64,000 nt of DNA, from positions 34,255,312 through 34,319,311 of the forward strand of contig OX235267.1 of the NCBI GenBank assembly GCA_944472135.2, written 5' to 3'. Made by a program: the position numbers and the translations under genes. A model generated the notes under the pieces. That model worked only from the letters and a program-made list of their open reading frames with translations. It had not been told where the DNA came from and ran no database searches. How positions within the stretch are numbered: position 1 is the stretch's first letter; every line of letters begins with the position of its first letter. Source of the DNA: Trichobilharzia regenti. Lineage: Eukaryota; Platyhelminthes; Trematoda; Strigeidida; Schistosomatidae. Below, in pieces: positions 24,360-33,945 of this stretch.

Positions 24360-24560
24360 GTAATATACGAATTTAATTGGGGCATGGTGACTAGCAGTGG
24401 AATCCAGAGCGCGCATTTCGTCCTACTTGGGACTCGGCAGCTGGTTGTACCTGCATTTCTCAGCGAGTGATGATATTCCCACCGAGGCTCAAACCCAGTG
24501 CCCATAGTTTGAAACTGAGTGTCAACCTGAGACCAAGCACTTCGTTCCAATCAGTTGACG
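24360..24560 (-). repeat. Sm-alpha-type hammerhead repeat (family C)
   Basis: The minus strand has a tRNA-like GGGTTTGAGCCTCGGTGGGA, then GTACAACCAGCTGCCGAGTC, CCAAGTAGGACGAAATGCGC and GCTCTGGATTCCACTGCTAG. Helix II (GTCCCAAGTAGGAC) is perfect and GAAA is intact. The core is CTGCCGA (consensus CTGACGA) and the cleavage triplet GTC has become CTC. Confidence 0.75.
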
Positions 24561-24601
24561 GGAAAATCTAAAATTAAATTAAATTAATATGACCCGTTGC
24601 A

Positions 24602-24800
24602 CAATAGGTGGCTCTTGTGGCCCAAGTGGTCTAGTGAATAAAGTTTTGGCGTGTGAAACTATGATCACTGGGTTCGAGCCTCGGTGAGAACGTCATAACT
24701 GGCTGAGGAATGCAGGTATATCCAGTTGACGAGTCCCAAATAGGATTAGATATAATAAATGGTCTACGGATCAATAATAATCGTCTACATGTCAGTACTG
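24602..24800 (+). repeat. Sm-alpha-type hammerhead repeat, opposite orientation
   Basis: The plus strand has a tRNA-like GTGGCCCAAGTGGTCTAGTG (A-box region), GGGTTCGAGCCTCGGTGAGA (B-box), then GTATATCCAGTTGACGAGTC and CCAAATAGGATTAGATAT. The core TTGACGA and most of helix II remain; GAAA has become TTAG. It is head-to-head with 24,360-24,560. Confidence 0.7.
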
Positions 24801-24839
24801 TGCTTGAGGGTGACAAATCAAACAAACCAGTGATTTTCT

Positions 24840-25330
24840 TTTCGAAACTTCCTTATCAAGATTGCAGATGCTGGTGATCCAATTACAACTGCATTTATCA
24901 GACAGTTCAGTTTGTCTTTAAAAGTCAGACATGTAGATTTTAGACAAATTTCAAATATTTTGTAATGTCTTCCATTGATTATTAACATTTCACTAAGATT
25001 CCTGTATCGTTTTCAAGCTATATTTCATGATATCAAGTGAGGTGAACATAGGAATACTAGTGAGTAGAGAAATCACATCATAACTAGCTATAATTTCATC
25101 TCCTTCAATAGTAATATGCATCATTTTCTTCTAAAATCCTCAATGTTTCTAATGTTAGAAGAAATATTGTATTGAAGTTATTTCAACATTTCGAATGTAT
25201 TTTGATAAGCTGTGTGTTACTGGATGGAGTTTGTAAAAATCAATGATTAATCTCAAAGAATCATCACTTATGTACATTTTCAATCTTCTATGAAATCTGA
25301 CGGTTAAGTTAGTCATAGGGATTATTGAGA
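24840..25330 (-). pseudogene. Penelope-like element RT fragment
   Basis: With frame breaks, the minus strand reads LTVRFHRRLKMYISDDSLRL, then HITIEGDEIIASYDVISLLT and SIPMFTSLDIMKYSLKTIQE. IxASYDVxSLxTSIP is the RT palm motif A of Penelope-like elements (usual form SFDVVSLFTNVP). The GIY-YIG part is not attached. A 5'/3' boundary could not be set. Confidence 0.7.
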
Positions 25331-25688
25331 ACAAAAGAGGAGCAAAGTTAAGACATCACGTCCCATGAGATGTGACCGAAAAAGTGACCTTGAGTCGACC
25401 AATCATAAAAACGAGTTACTAACACACAAAATATGACGTTTATTTATAAAAACATGCGTCCCAGTTATCATGAGGAGTATTATTTTTTAAGTTAGATCAG
25501 CTTTTGTACATGTATTTACCGAGGTGGATGGAAATGAGCTTTGCTGTGACCCGTTTATTGTTCTTATGCTGTTTTGCGGCTTCTCCCAAAAGCCTTCACT
25601 TGAATTACCATGATTTCCAGCAAGAGGATCGACGATTACTTACTGGGAAAATGTGGATAATAAAACTAATTAAAATAAATATTACCAA

Positions 25689-25730
25689 CCCGAAACCTAA
25701 CCCTAATCGTAACCCTAAGCCTAATTCTAA
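25689..25730 (+). repeat. Interstitial telomere-like hexamer array
   Basis: Seven consecutive hexamers in register: CCCGAA, ACCTAA, CCCTAA, TCGTAA, CCCTAA, GCCTAA, TTCTAA. All are near CCCTAA, the complement of TTAGGG, the telomere repeat known from schistosomes. The array is short and degenerate, so it is internal rather than a chromosome end. Confidence 0.75.
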
Positions 25731-27289
25731 CAAGCTATTAACACATTATCCAAACAGTACTTAAAAACGTCACGGGGGGGATGAAATTTAGACCTTAATT
25801 TGTGAATAGCGTTTACATTGACGCTATAATTATTGCAAGTCCCGTTATCCAACGACTAGTAGGCGTTCAATGTCACTGGAATTATCACACTCCTAGGATA
25901 TAATACTTTAACTTCGCCCAAATTGAATTTCCCAGTTTCGGTTTTAATATACAGGTATACGAAAGCATTTATACATTGTGATAACCAGTGACATTTATTG
26001 ATTTGGGACAAATACTTATCGACTGGTGACCCTTAAACATATTCACTTTACGTTACGTACTATTTGATCATATAATTTGGTGTTTAATAAACTCCGAGAA
26101 ATCCCATTGAAGAAGGTGTGACTTACACTGTGGAAAGTTCAGAGTAAAAATCTTGTCTTCATTTTCCAAATATGCTAGGATTATTTTGAATGCTTTTATA
26201 ATGTTTAATTCTGATGCGGTTCCCAGAATTACTCCAGGAAACTCATAAACGTGGTTTAGATATTTGTAACAAATAGAAATATGTTTGAATTCAATGTTTT
26301 CAAACAAGCAAAAAACCCCTCCAGTACTTAGATCACTGAGATAATCCAGGTAGCAAGCACTACTGCTTCATATGAGTGGTATACAACTACTCATCTCGAT
26401 CTATCAGTAGTACATAGCTTTGTACAAAATTTGCTTGTTCTTTTGATTACCATTTATGGTATGAAGCGGATCACATGCTTGGACCTGAATAATTCGCTTT
26501 CTAAAGCAAATTGGGGCAAGATTTTACCTCTTCTAACTGTGTACACTGAAAACTGTGAATTAATTTGCAAATCGTGAATTTCATCTGTGTATCAAATTAA
26601 CCGTTTAGCTAATTAAAATGAAACGCAGTTTTTGTCTGACTTACAAGCTTATAAAATATATATTCCAACAAAGATTGAAATTCTTTTGATAAAAAATCTA
26701 CAATTATTTTAAATTCAACAAATATACAAAGGAAAACGACGAATGAAATTTCATTTGAAAAAAAGGTTTATTTGTCTATATTGTTTATTACACGATACAG
26801 CCAGTAGTTATGCAGAAACTCTGTGATTGGTTAAATTAATGCAAATAACATACTGCACATTTTTGTAATTAGCCAATCAGAATTCAGGCCAGTATGTTGC
26901 AAATTATTGTAGAAGAAATTTATGGCAAATTGAATTGATGGTGAAATTTGAAACGACTGGCTTAATTTCACTGTGTGCATAACAGATGCTGAACGACGAA
27001 TTGACAAATACGAAGGTTATATATACATCATGATATGGTATTAAGATCACTTTGATGATCTGGTCAGTTGGCATTACTGTCTAATATAAGTGCTATTAAA
27101 CTACTTAAGTCAATCAATCAATAGTACATAGCGTCATGCACTTATTCTTGCTTTCTTGATTACCACTCATGGAATCAAGCAAATCATAAGCATTTTGGTG
27201 TCAATAATTTCGGTTTCAAAAAGGAAAACGTGCTGAAATTTCATCTTTAACTGTGTTAATCACAAATCGTGAATTTTCAGGGAATGATT
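25731..27289. other. Unassigned, with two copies of an unnamed dispersed repeat
   Basis: Copies at about 26,400-26,560 and 27,115-27,270 share TAGTACATAGC, TTGATTACC and an AAATTTCATC/AACTGTG block, also seen at 5365-5520. A minus-strand open segment (26,068-26,307, MFENIEFKHISICYKYLNHV onwards, 79 codons) looks compositionally plausible as coding, but no family or splice sites were recognised. Confidence 0.35.
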
Positions 27290-27580
27290 GGCAGGAATTT
27301 GGTTAGCTGTATGTTTGGCCACGAACTGACATCAGCTAGGGAATCATCTGGAAACAATGGAGTACTTGACAGTTGTTTCGTTTAGTTTGAAACTATTCCT
27401 CAGTACTCACACATAGTGGTTCGAATCCAGGATCTTCCGATTGTAAGGTCAGCTTTTAAACCATTAAGCCGCTGGGACCTGATTCAGCGTCTTTAGAAAT
27501 AAAAGGTCATGGGGCCGTGGTCGCTAGGTGAGTACGGACAGAGTCCTGAACCGGGACTAAATAGCTGTCCCAGTGCGTGA
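27290..27580 (-). repeat. Family A hammerhead-like repeat
   Basis: The minus strand reads a B-box-like TGGATTCGAACCAC, then GTGAGTACTGAGGAATAGTT, TCAAACTAAACGAAACAACT, GTCAAGTACTCC. Stem I (GAGTACT/AGTACTC), GAAA and GTC are intact; the core is CTGAGGA, one base from CTGANGA. Helix II is weakened. A plus-strand fragment of the same family seems to follow at 27,500-27,580. Confidence 0.6.
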
Positions 27581-29003
27581 ATTATTCGTAAATTGTGAAT
27601 AGTGATAAGGTATTTCGATGATTTTCTGTGCTGCAGCCTAACAGTTATTGCTTAAAACGTTATGAATACACTAATATGTTTTGCGAAAATAAGAAATCTC
27701 TGATTTAAAGAGAATAAATTAATTTCAGTGTTGATTTCGTAACTAATCACTGTCAAAACAAGAATCGTGTAAAGGCGAAGTATGTCGTCGAATACAGAAG
27801 AGTCTCTTGTGAAAAGACACGTCTATGTATCCACCAACTCCCGTTGTTTATGTTTTTGAATCAAGTGAAAAATGGGGTGATAATTTAGGAATAAATAGAA
27901 AATACCTCGATGAAAATACTAATAAGGAATCCTTTTAAAGATCTGAGACACTTACAAGCAAGCCTAGATTCTATTTTAAACACACAGGAAGACATTTGAT
28001 GTACGGCGGATGTGGTTATTGAGTTTTCCTTAACTGTATTATTTAAATTTTTGTTGCGGTATTTTTCATTTATTGTGTTTACGTGATATAAACACTTCTG
28101 GTGAATACAAACTTCTGAGTTCTGTCTTGTCCATGTTCTTGTGGCATTTACTAGCATCCAACCAGTTCGAACAACATTTACAAATACTTATTGCAATATT
28201 CGTTGCTGCAGAACTGATTTCTGTTGAAGAAGAGAAGTATGTTAGAACTGTATGATGATTTCGTGACAAATTGTTTAAAGGCCCTCAAATTATTCCAGAA
28301 AGTTCGTAACACCTATGGTCTGGAAACTTATAATCTTGTATGGTGATTTGTTCTATTAAGATACACACACTTTCAGCAACTGGAAATAAATCATGAAATA
28401 AAGTGGGCCCATTTTATTCTTTGGGTCAATGTTTGTTCTTTCTCTTCTGATGTATAAGAATTACAAGTGTATAATAAAGTGGATGGATGAAGTCAATTAG
28501 TGAAAAGGCCTGAAACTAAGTCCATACTTCATTTGGATTCACTGGAATGTCGGGCATGCGAAAGTGTGTTGGATAATCTGAATTGTCAACACAACAAACT
28601 CCACTGAAAAAATTTATTCACTGCTAGTGGCTAGACAACACGATATGGTCAAGGAATATAATCCATCGCAAATCTCACTTACTGCCTCTTTGTTGCGGCA
28701 TACTTGTATAGTTAGAACGGAGGCAGTCAATTATGACTTGATCTCCCTAAGGTAGCTGATTTTGTATTAGGGGCCTATGTGAATGTTTTAGTCATGTCTT
28801 GCTATTTTAAAAGTATTTCACCAAAATGTTTCTGCCACTAGGGAAACCTGCTGTGGCGTTTGTTATAGTATGCACGCCAACACTTTGATAGCTTTTATCC
28901 TCACTTCACTGATCAGCTTCGTTTCGGAATATGTAGTCCTTGAGCGCGCAGACGCTTCGATTTTACTAAGACTAAGAATTTTAAGTTACTTGTGTTTTTT
29001 CAG
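27581..29003. other. Unassigned
   Basis: No exon could be proven. The open frame starting at 28,870 (MHANTLIAFILTSLISFVSE) looks like a signal peptide by hydrophobicity, but it runs into an Sm-alpha repeat and has no splice donor that I trust. Confidence 0.3.
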
Positions 29004-29095
29004 GGTGGTGACTGTCGTCCTACTTGGGACGCCTCATCTGGGTGTACTGGTTGCTCAGTAAGTTAAGGTTTTTTCCACTGATACTCGAAACGAGC
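29004..29095 (-). repeat. Sm-alpha-type repeat, partial
   Basis: The minus strand reads CAGTACACCCAGATGAGGCG, TCCCAAGTAGGACGACAGTC, ACC. Helix II (GTCCCAAGTAGGAC) is perfect, but the GAAA and the 3' side of the core are deleted. Confidence 0.6.
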
Positions 29096-29705
29096 ATTAC
29101 TACAGAAATCCAGTTTATATCTATTAGGTCACTTTATTATCGGTCATGTTACACTAAATGCATAATATTATTATCAATAATAATAATCCAATATATGTAC
29201 GCAAAAGTGTTGCAAGCATCACGATTTAACTTTATTACCCTCCATGTTCCCTCTCCCATTTTGTCTACTTTTTTCGCGTAGGCTATATATCATTACTGCA
29301 ACGTCTGAATATCATCTGCTGGCTTAATCGTCATTATGTCTCTGTTCCTGTTTAATCTCCAGTTTTAATGCTCCTCTTTGCGATTGTGCGATAATGCTGA
29401 TAATGTGTTTTCTTGCGATTTGATTTGTTTGAGTGAATGAAAACTACCCTGACCATGGGCCTTCTGTGAAATTGTTGGTGTGGGATTCTTGTGGACACTT
29501 TTGATCCTACCTTGTTGGAAATATATTCTATTTTATTCTAAAGCACTTGCTGCAGCAGAATTTTTGTTAAATAACCTTGTCCTAAAGTACTTGTTTTGCA
29601 CCAGGAACTCTCTAATGACAATGTTGACGTAATTTTCGGTTTTCGGCGTTATAATCGTCGAATATATAACCACAGATTTTACTACTGATTACTGCCTTTT
29701 TGCAG

Positions 29706-29868
29706 TGCTGGAGCGTTTTACGACCGTACGTATCTCAAGGAAGTTTTCTCCAGCTATGCAAAAGAACACAAAGATCGGTTCCCTGAACTCAGACCACAAC
29801 GGATCGCTTTTGGTCGTTACGGTGATGATCAAATACATGTACTTATGTACGCAAATAAAAAGCCTTGA
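29706..29868 (+). CDS. Terminal coding exon of an unidentified host gene
   Basis: A strong acceptor (TTACTGCCTTTTTGCAG, ending 29,705) opens a 163-nt segment. Its second base starts a continuous 53-codon frame ending TGA at 29,866-29,868. The peptide begins AGAFYDRTYLKEVFSSYAKE and contains FPELRPQRIAFGRYGDDQIH. The balance of charged and aromatic residues differs from the lysine/isoleucine/asparagine noise of the surrounding DNA. AATAAA overlaps the stop codon (29,868-29,873), so the gene ends here with a very short 3' UTR. I do not recognise the protein. No upstream exon was found; the preceding intron must be long or the exon could be a relic. The frame requires the previous exon to end in phase 2. 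Confidence 0.6.
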
Positions 29869-29873
29869 ATAAA

Positions 29874-30875
29874 ATATCCAAGAAAACCAATTATTTAGGC
29901 TTCCTGAACGACTTCGAGCACGCTCCAAGTTGGTTTCAATTAGAAATGACGCTTACGATTGATGTGTAACCGCTTACCGTAATAGACCTGAGCTCTGGCT
30001 ATACTACCTGCTGACACTTTAGTTTTACCCACGTTACCTGGCGTCTAGGCTATTCTTAACACCGCCTAAACTAGTGAAGGCAGAATATATTTCAACCGTA
30101 AAATGAGGGAAAACACAGATACCCTCTGAAACTTGTAAGATGTAAAATCATTTAGTTGAATCTTTGGTTTTAAACATTGCCTTTGAGTCGGACGTGATTC
30201 AAATATTAAATGAAAATGAGGAGCGAAATCCGCAAAGAAAAGAATTGTTATCCATTTAAAAGTGCTAAGTTCAGTTCTCTTACTTATAGCAATAGTTTCT
30301 GGAATGGATTTTCTTCTATACATCAATCCGTTTACAGATAGCTCATCTCTATTTCAGTGCTCATTCCTAAGTGAATCTGAAATGACTTTCCACTGACCAC
30401 ATCCCCAAGAATTCAGCAATTTCCCGAAGACGTCGCAACAAAAAAACGCTGAAACATAAATTGAGTACCCCAAACGAATCCAATTTTGAAACTCATTCGT
30501 AGTTACTCTTCGCTCTTCCCCCTGCATCTCTTCCTTTCAGCCTGCCCTTGTCTGAGTATCATATCGGAGTTCGATTTTCGATATTCCTAGCTCCACTTTC
30601 TGCATTTTGTTAAAAATTACATTAGTAAATTTCATTTTTTTCGACCTTCTTCGTTTCAAACACAGTAATTTACTACCTTGTTTTGAATAATTAATACTGA
30701 ATTATCAAAATATTTAGGCATTTTTATTTTCATGTCGCCCCTCCCTAAAATCACACTGCAGAAGAAAATAAGATGTTCAACTTTACTCAAATTACGGCGT
30801 ATGCGAAATGCGACAGTTGTGAACCCACTCATTGTATTTGTTCTCCTAATGCCAATGAAAAATCAAAAAAAATGA
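29874..30875. other. Unassigned
   Basis: No repeat, RNA gene or exon recognised in this stretch of AT-rich DNA. Confidence 0.35.
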
Positions 30876-31064
30876 TGTGGTGATTGAATATTTCTATCTC
30901 TGTATTGTTTAAATACTTACTGTTGATTGTTAATATTTCTTATATGAATTGCATTATAATTCCGCTAAATACAAATTCCTGAATTCCGCCCTCTCTGTGT
31001 TTTGTTTGGATTAGTGTAATTCGGTCATCTCGAAATACTAATACTACGATTACAAATAATTACA
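30876..31064 (+). repeat. Solo LTR of the 1.8-kb gag-only element family
   Basis: Begins TGTGGTGATTGAATATTTCT and ends CGATTACAAATAATTACA. It is the reverse complement of the LTRs at 31,460-31,653, 33,043-33,234 and 42,537-42,728, and so carries the element's coding orientation on the plus strand. The last bases differ from the other copies and no target duplication was found, so its 3' end may be eroded. Confidence 0.8.
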
Positions 31065-31459
31065 CTTCTGACGTGATTATCCAAATACAGTATATATCTT
31101 ACAATGAGAATGTTAGGGCATTGTTGATTATTCCTCTACCTAGGGAACGTACACGAATGACCGAATGAAAATTGACAGCGTATCGAATCCCTTGAATTTC
31201 CTTCTGAGAACCTCTAGTCTAATGAATCGACCTAGATAGCGAAGTTCAGAATCTGATTTTGAGTAATGGATGGTGTAGGCTAACACACTTTGTGGAATAA
31301 TTTGCTGCTATAATCCTTTAAAGGAACTTCGTTCATCGAAAATATATATGGTTCTACATAGAGACAACTTATCACACTTACTTCTTACTTACCTATTGTA
31401 ATTTCACGATATTCTTAGCTGGGGTACCGATTTCTAACGATAAACAAAGTATGTTAAAA
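31065..31459. other. Spacer between two inverted LTR copies
   Basis: 395 bp without recognised coding or repeat content; it separates the solo LTR from the complete element. Confidence 0.4.
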
Positions 31460-31653
31460 TGTAGTAATTTATTGTAATCGTAATATTAGTATTTCAAGAT
31501 GACCGAATTACACGAATCCAAACAAAACACAGAGAGGGCGGAATTCAGGAATTTGTATTCAGCGGAATTATAATGCAATTCATATAAGAAACATATCAAC
31601 GGTCAACAGTAAGTATCTAAACAATACAGAGATAGAAATTGTCAATCACCACA
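31460..31653 (-). repeat. 3' LTR of the gag-only element
   Basis: 194 bp, plus-strand ends TGTAGTAATT and ATCACCACA. It differs from the 5' LTR mainly in one patch (GAAACATATCAACGGTC against GAAATATTAACAATC) and two single changes. Confidence 0.88.
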
Positions 31654-31769
31654 TCCGCCACACCTCGAATATCTCCTCGCGTATTTATAACGATGTCTCG
31701 GTTTGCTTGCAAGTAGCTGCGACCTTCTAACTGATTCTGTGATATTATTTTCATCAGTATTATCTGGAC

Positions 31770-33029
31770 TTATTTCTGAATTATTTCATTTATTGTCACT
31801 TTGTCCAGGTGTCCGTTATGAAATGAGTGATCTTTGATGTCTAATATCTTCACCACTCGATTTCCCATTTTTTGTAGTATGAGTCCAACAGAAGGTCTAT
31901 AGTCATTCCCTTTGTAATAATGTACATTAGAAGTCGCGGACATCAGATGCTTTCTGAGAATTCGAGATTTGAAAAGTTTTGCAGGACTTTCACGGGTACT
32001 TGTATGCTCTGCATTCGACAGACGCAGTCTATGCATACGCAGTAATTCCTCAATTTTAATCAGTTGCTCTCTCATCTCATTCAGGTCTTTTCGTGTTTTC
32101 GACAGTTCACATTGTAACTCAGCTACCTCATTTTTGAAAACAGTTGACACTTGAGTTGCTGAACTTGTAGTGGAGGTTTTCATTGGATTAGCTTGAGTAT
32201 TTTGAAAGGTTGAAAGACACATTGACTCCATTTTACTAGACAGCTTGGGAGAATTATAAGAATGTTGAGCAACATAAGTATTCGAACTTCTGCAAACAGT
32301 CTTGATGTGTCCAACTTTACCACATGTGTGACACTTAGCACCCCGAAAACGGCAAGTGCTTCGTAGATGTAACTTTCCACAGGAAAAACACGGTTTAATG
32401 TTTTTGATCTCTGGCTGCATTCTATTACCTGTGGACGGCAGTTTGGATTGCTTTCCATGACCACTTGTATTTTCGATTTTAGAAAGCATAACATCAGATA
32501 CTGACGTAGTGGGAGCAGAGTACTCATTATTGACATCTTCATATGTAATACATAAATCTTTGGCAGTTTGAAAAGTACAAGAAGGAATCTGAATTAACTC
32601 TTTCTCTAACTTAGAAATATTGATTCCAGCAATTAGACGATCACGTAGTTGAGTATACAGCTGATCTCCAAAATTACACTTTGAAGCTTGTATTTGGAGT
32701 TGAAGAATAAAGTCTCTAATTCTCTGGTTGGGAGCACGAACCAGTTTATTGAAGTGAGCCCTCTCTCTGGTCTCAAAAGTAGTTATGTGGAAGTGATCTA
32801 TAAGAAGTTCACGGAGCTTAGCATATGGCAGAGAAATTGGTTTTTCTGGAAATGACAGAGTCTTTGCTAGGCTATATGCATCTAGCCCAATAGCAGTGAT
32901 GAAATGTGCTGGTATTTTGTCATCCGGAACATTCTTGGAAATGCACCACGCATCGAAGCATTCCAAATAATCAGTAATCTCCCGCGGAGTAGCATTTATA
33001 GGAAGTTTTCCCAGGTTATTTAGTTCCAT
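31770..33029 (-). CDS. Gag-type protein with integrase-like C-terminal tail
   Basis: 419 codons, ATG at 33,029, no internal stop. Residues about 1-170 look like a gypsy retro-gag core (FNKLVRAPNQRIRDFILQLQ and FGDQLYTQLRDRLIAGI). Two zinc knuckles follow near residues 215-245: CFSCGKLHLRSTC (C-x2-C-x3-H-x4-C) and CHTCGKVGHIKTVC (C-x2-C-x4-H-x4-C). Residues about 290-335 are a predicted coiled coil (EVAELQCELSKTRKDLNEMR). From about residue 348, SPAKLFKSRILRKHL through MGNRVVKILDIKDHSFHNGH resembles the distal end of a gypsy integrase (SPAELL...RTRLD, then a small beta module and RHLDQ-like end). Inference: protease, RT, RNase H and the integrase core were deleted and the ends joined in frame. 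No protease D-S/T-G, RT YXDD or integrase DDE motif is present. The product could still form particles that package RNA, but transposition would need enzymes in trans. Confidence 0.85.
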   Translation of the reverse strand: MELNNLGKLPINATPREITDYLECFDAWCISKNVPDDKIPAHFITAIGLDAYSLAKTLSFPEKPISLPYAKLRELLIDHFHITTFETRERAHFNKLVRAPNQRIRDFILQLQIQASKCNFGDQLYTQLRDRLIAGINISKLEKELIQIPSCTFQTAKDLCITYEDVNNEYSAPTTSVSDVMLSKIENTSGHGKQSKLPSTGNRMQPEIKNIKPCFSCGKLHLRSTCRFRGAKCHTCGKVGHIKTVCRSSNTYVAQHSYNSPKLSSKMESMCLSTFQNTQANPMKTSTTSSATQVSTVFKNEVAELQCELSKTRKDLNEMREQLIKIEELLRMHRLRLSNAEHTSTRESPAKLFKSRILRKHLMSATSNVHYYKGNDYRPSVGLILQKMGNRVVKILDIKDHSFHNGHLDKVTINEIIQK

Positions 33030-33042
33030 CGCGACGCCAATT

Positions 33043-33234
33043 TGTAGTAATTTATTGTAATCGTAATATTAGTATTTCAAGATGACCGAATTACACGAAT
33101 CCAAACAAAACACAGAGAGGGCGGAATTCAGGAATTTGTATTTAGCGGAATTATAATGCAATTCATATAAGAAATATTAACAATCAACAGTAAGTATTTA
33201 AACAATACAGAGATAGAAATTGTCAATCACCACA
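33043..33234 (-). repeat. 5' LTR of the gag-only element
   Basis: 192 bp with TG...CA ends. Nearly identical to the solo LTR at 42,537-42,728. Confidence 0.88.
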
Positions 33235-33240
33235 TAAAAG

Positions 33241-33619
33241 TATGCAATATCGTTTTTACGGGCTAGTATAAACCAATTTGATTTCTTTGTGCTCGCTTCT
33301 TGATTGGAAGGTATAGGTTCCTGATCTTCATTAAACTTCTGCGCAGCTCGTCTCGCCACTCGACAGTCGTAGGTTTGGTTGACTTCAAAAGGAGTAGTGC
33401 TGGGATTAATTATATTTGGTTTGTAGTATGAGGTGTGTTAAGACTGTTACTACTGTGAATGGAGTTGATCCTTTCACCAGTTAGTCCTCCGGCATCATCG
33501 TCAAAAGAGAAGAGATAATAATAATAGATATAATTAGTGAAGTTATTCAGACTGACAGACAGAAAAAGAATTAAGAAAAAGTAACAACAGTCAGCTGATT
33601 AAATTTGAAGAATAGTACG

Positions 33620-33620
<1 letters not shown>
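33241..33620. repeat. 380-bp direct repeat, copy 1
   Basis: Matches 39,706-40,078 in the same orientation (shared blocks AAACCAATTTGATTTCTTTG, GTTAAGACTGTTACTACTGT, AACAGTCAGCT), roughly 88-90% by eye. The two copies flank the LINE at 33,640-39,690. The right edge runs into a (TA)n microsatellite at 33,623-33,652. Its nature (LINE 5' region, satellite unit or LTR) is unresolved. Confidence 0.75.
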
Positions 33621-33655
<35 letters not shown>

Positions 33656-33945
33656 GTATATTCTCATTTTGTACATGAGAGACGCCAGTTTACAGGCATC
33701 ATCAATATGATAAATTACATATACGATTAGCAATCATAATTAATAATAATGTTTTAATAAAATACACATTTTTTCCTACTTGTGTAGGACACACCAAATA
33801 TACAGGCATGGATAAGCATTATATAAATTTCATAAATTTGGTTCATGGTTAAGTTACATGGTTGCTGGCGTTTTTGTCTTAGGTCTGTGGGAACAATATG
33901 ATAACCAGTCATTCAATGGAGCACGTCATGAAATATAGGAATATT

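Larger units (their letters stand above)
31460..33234 (-). mobile_element. Complete gag-only LTR retrotransposon (Ty3/gypsy-derived)
   Basis: Two direct LTRs (31,460-31,653 and 33,043-33,234) both have TG...CA ends and are flanked by the 5-bp target duplication TAAAA (31,455-31,459 and 33,235-33,239). On the coding (minus) strand a candidate primer-binding site TGGCGTCGCGATGG follows the 5' LTR after three bases, and a purine-rich GAGGTGTGGCGGA precedes the 3' LTR. The only ORF is 31,770-33,029. Total length is 1775 bp, against about 5 kb for autonomous relatives. The two LTRs differ at only a few positions, so the insertion is fairly recent. The structure fits terminal-repeat retrotransposons with a GAG domain (TR-GAG), known mainly from plants. 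Confidence 0.9.

Noticed and set aside
24602..24690. A functional tRNA gene on the plus strand
   Set aside because: The tRNA-like head is part of an Sm-alpha repeat that repeats elsewhere; anticodon arm and acceptor stem do not pair.
25695..25730. A chromosome end
   Set aside because: The hexamers are few and degenerate, with unique sequence on both sides.
28870..29061. Secreted protein with signal peptide
   Set aside because: The hydrophobic start is suggestive, but the second half of the frame is Sm-alpha repeat sequence and no supporting splice sites or neighbours exist.
31460..33234. Interpretation as a host gene domesticated from gag
   Set aside because: LTRs, target duplication and primer-binding-like site are intact, so it is a mobile element rather than a domesticated gene.
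33623..33652. (TA)n run considered as an origin or regulatory site
   Set aside because: It is a simple microsatellite at the 3' end of a LINE, a common outcome of insertion.
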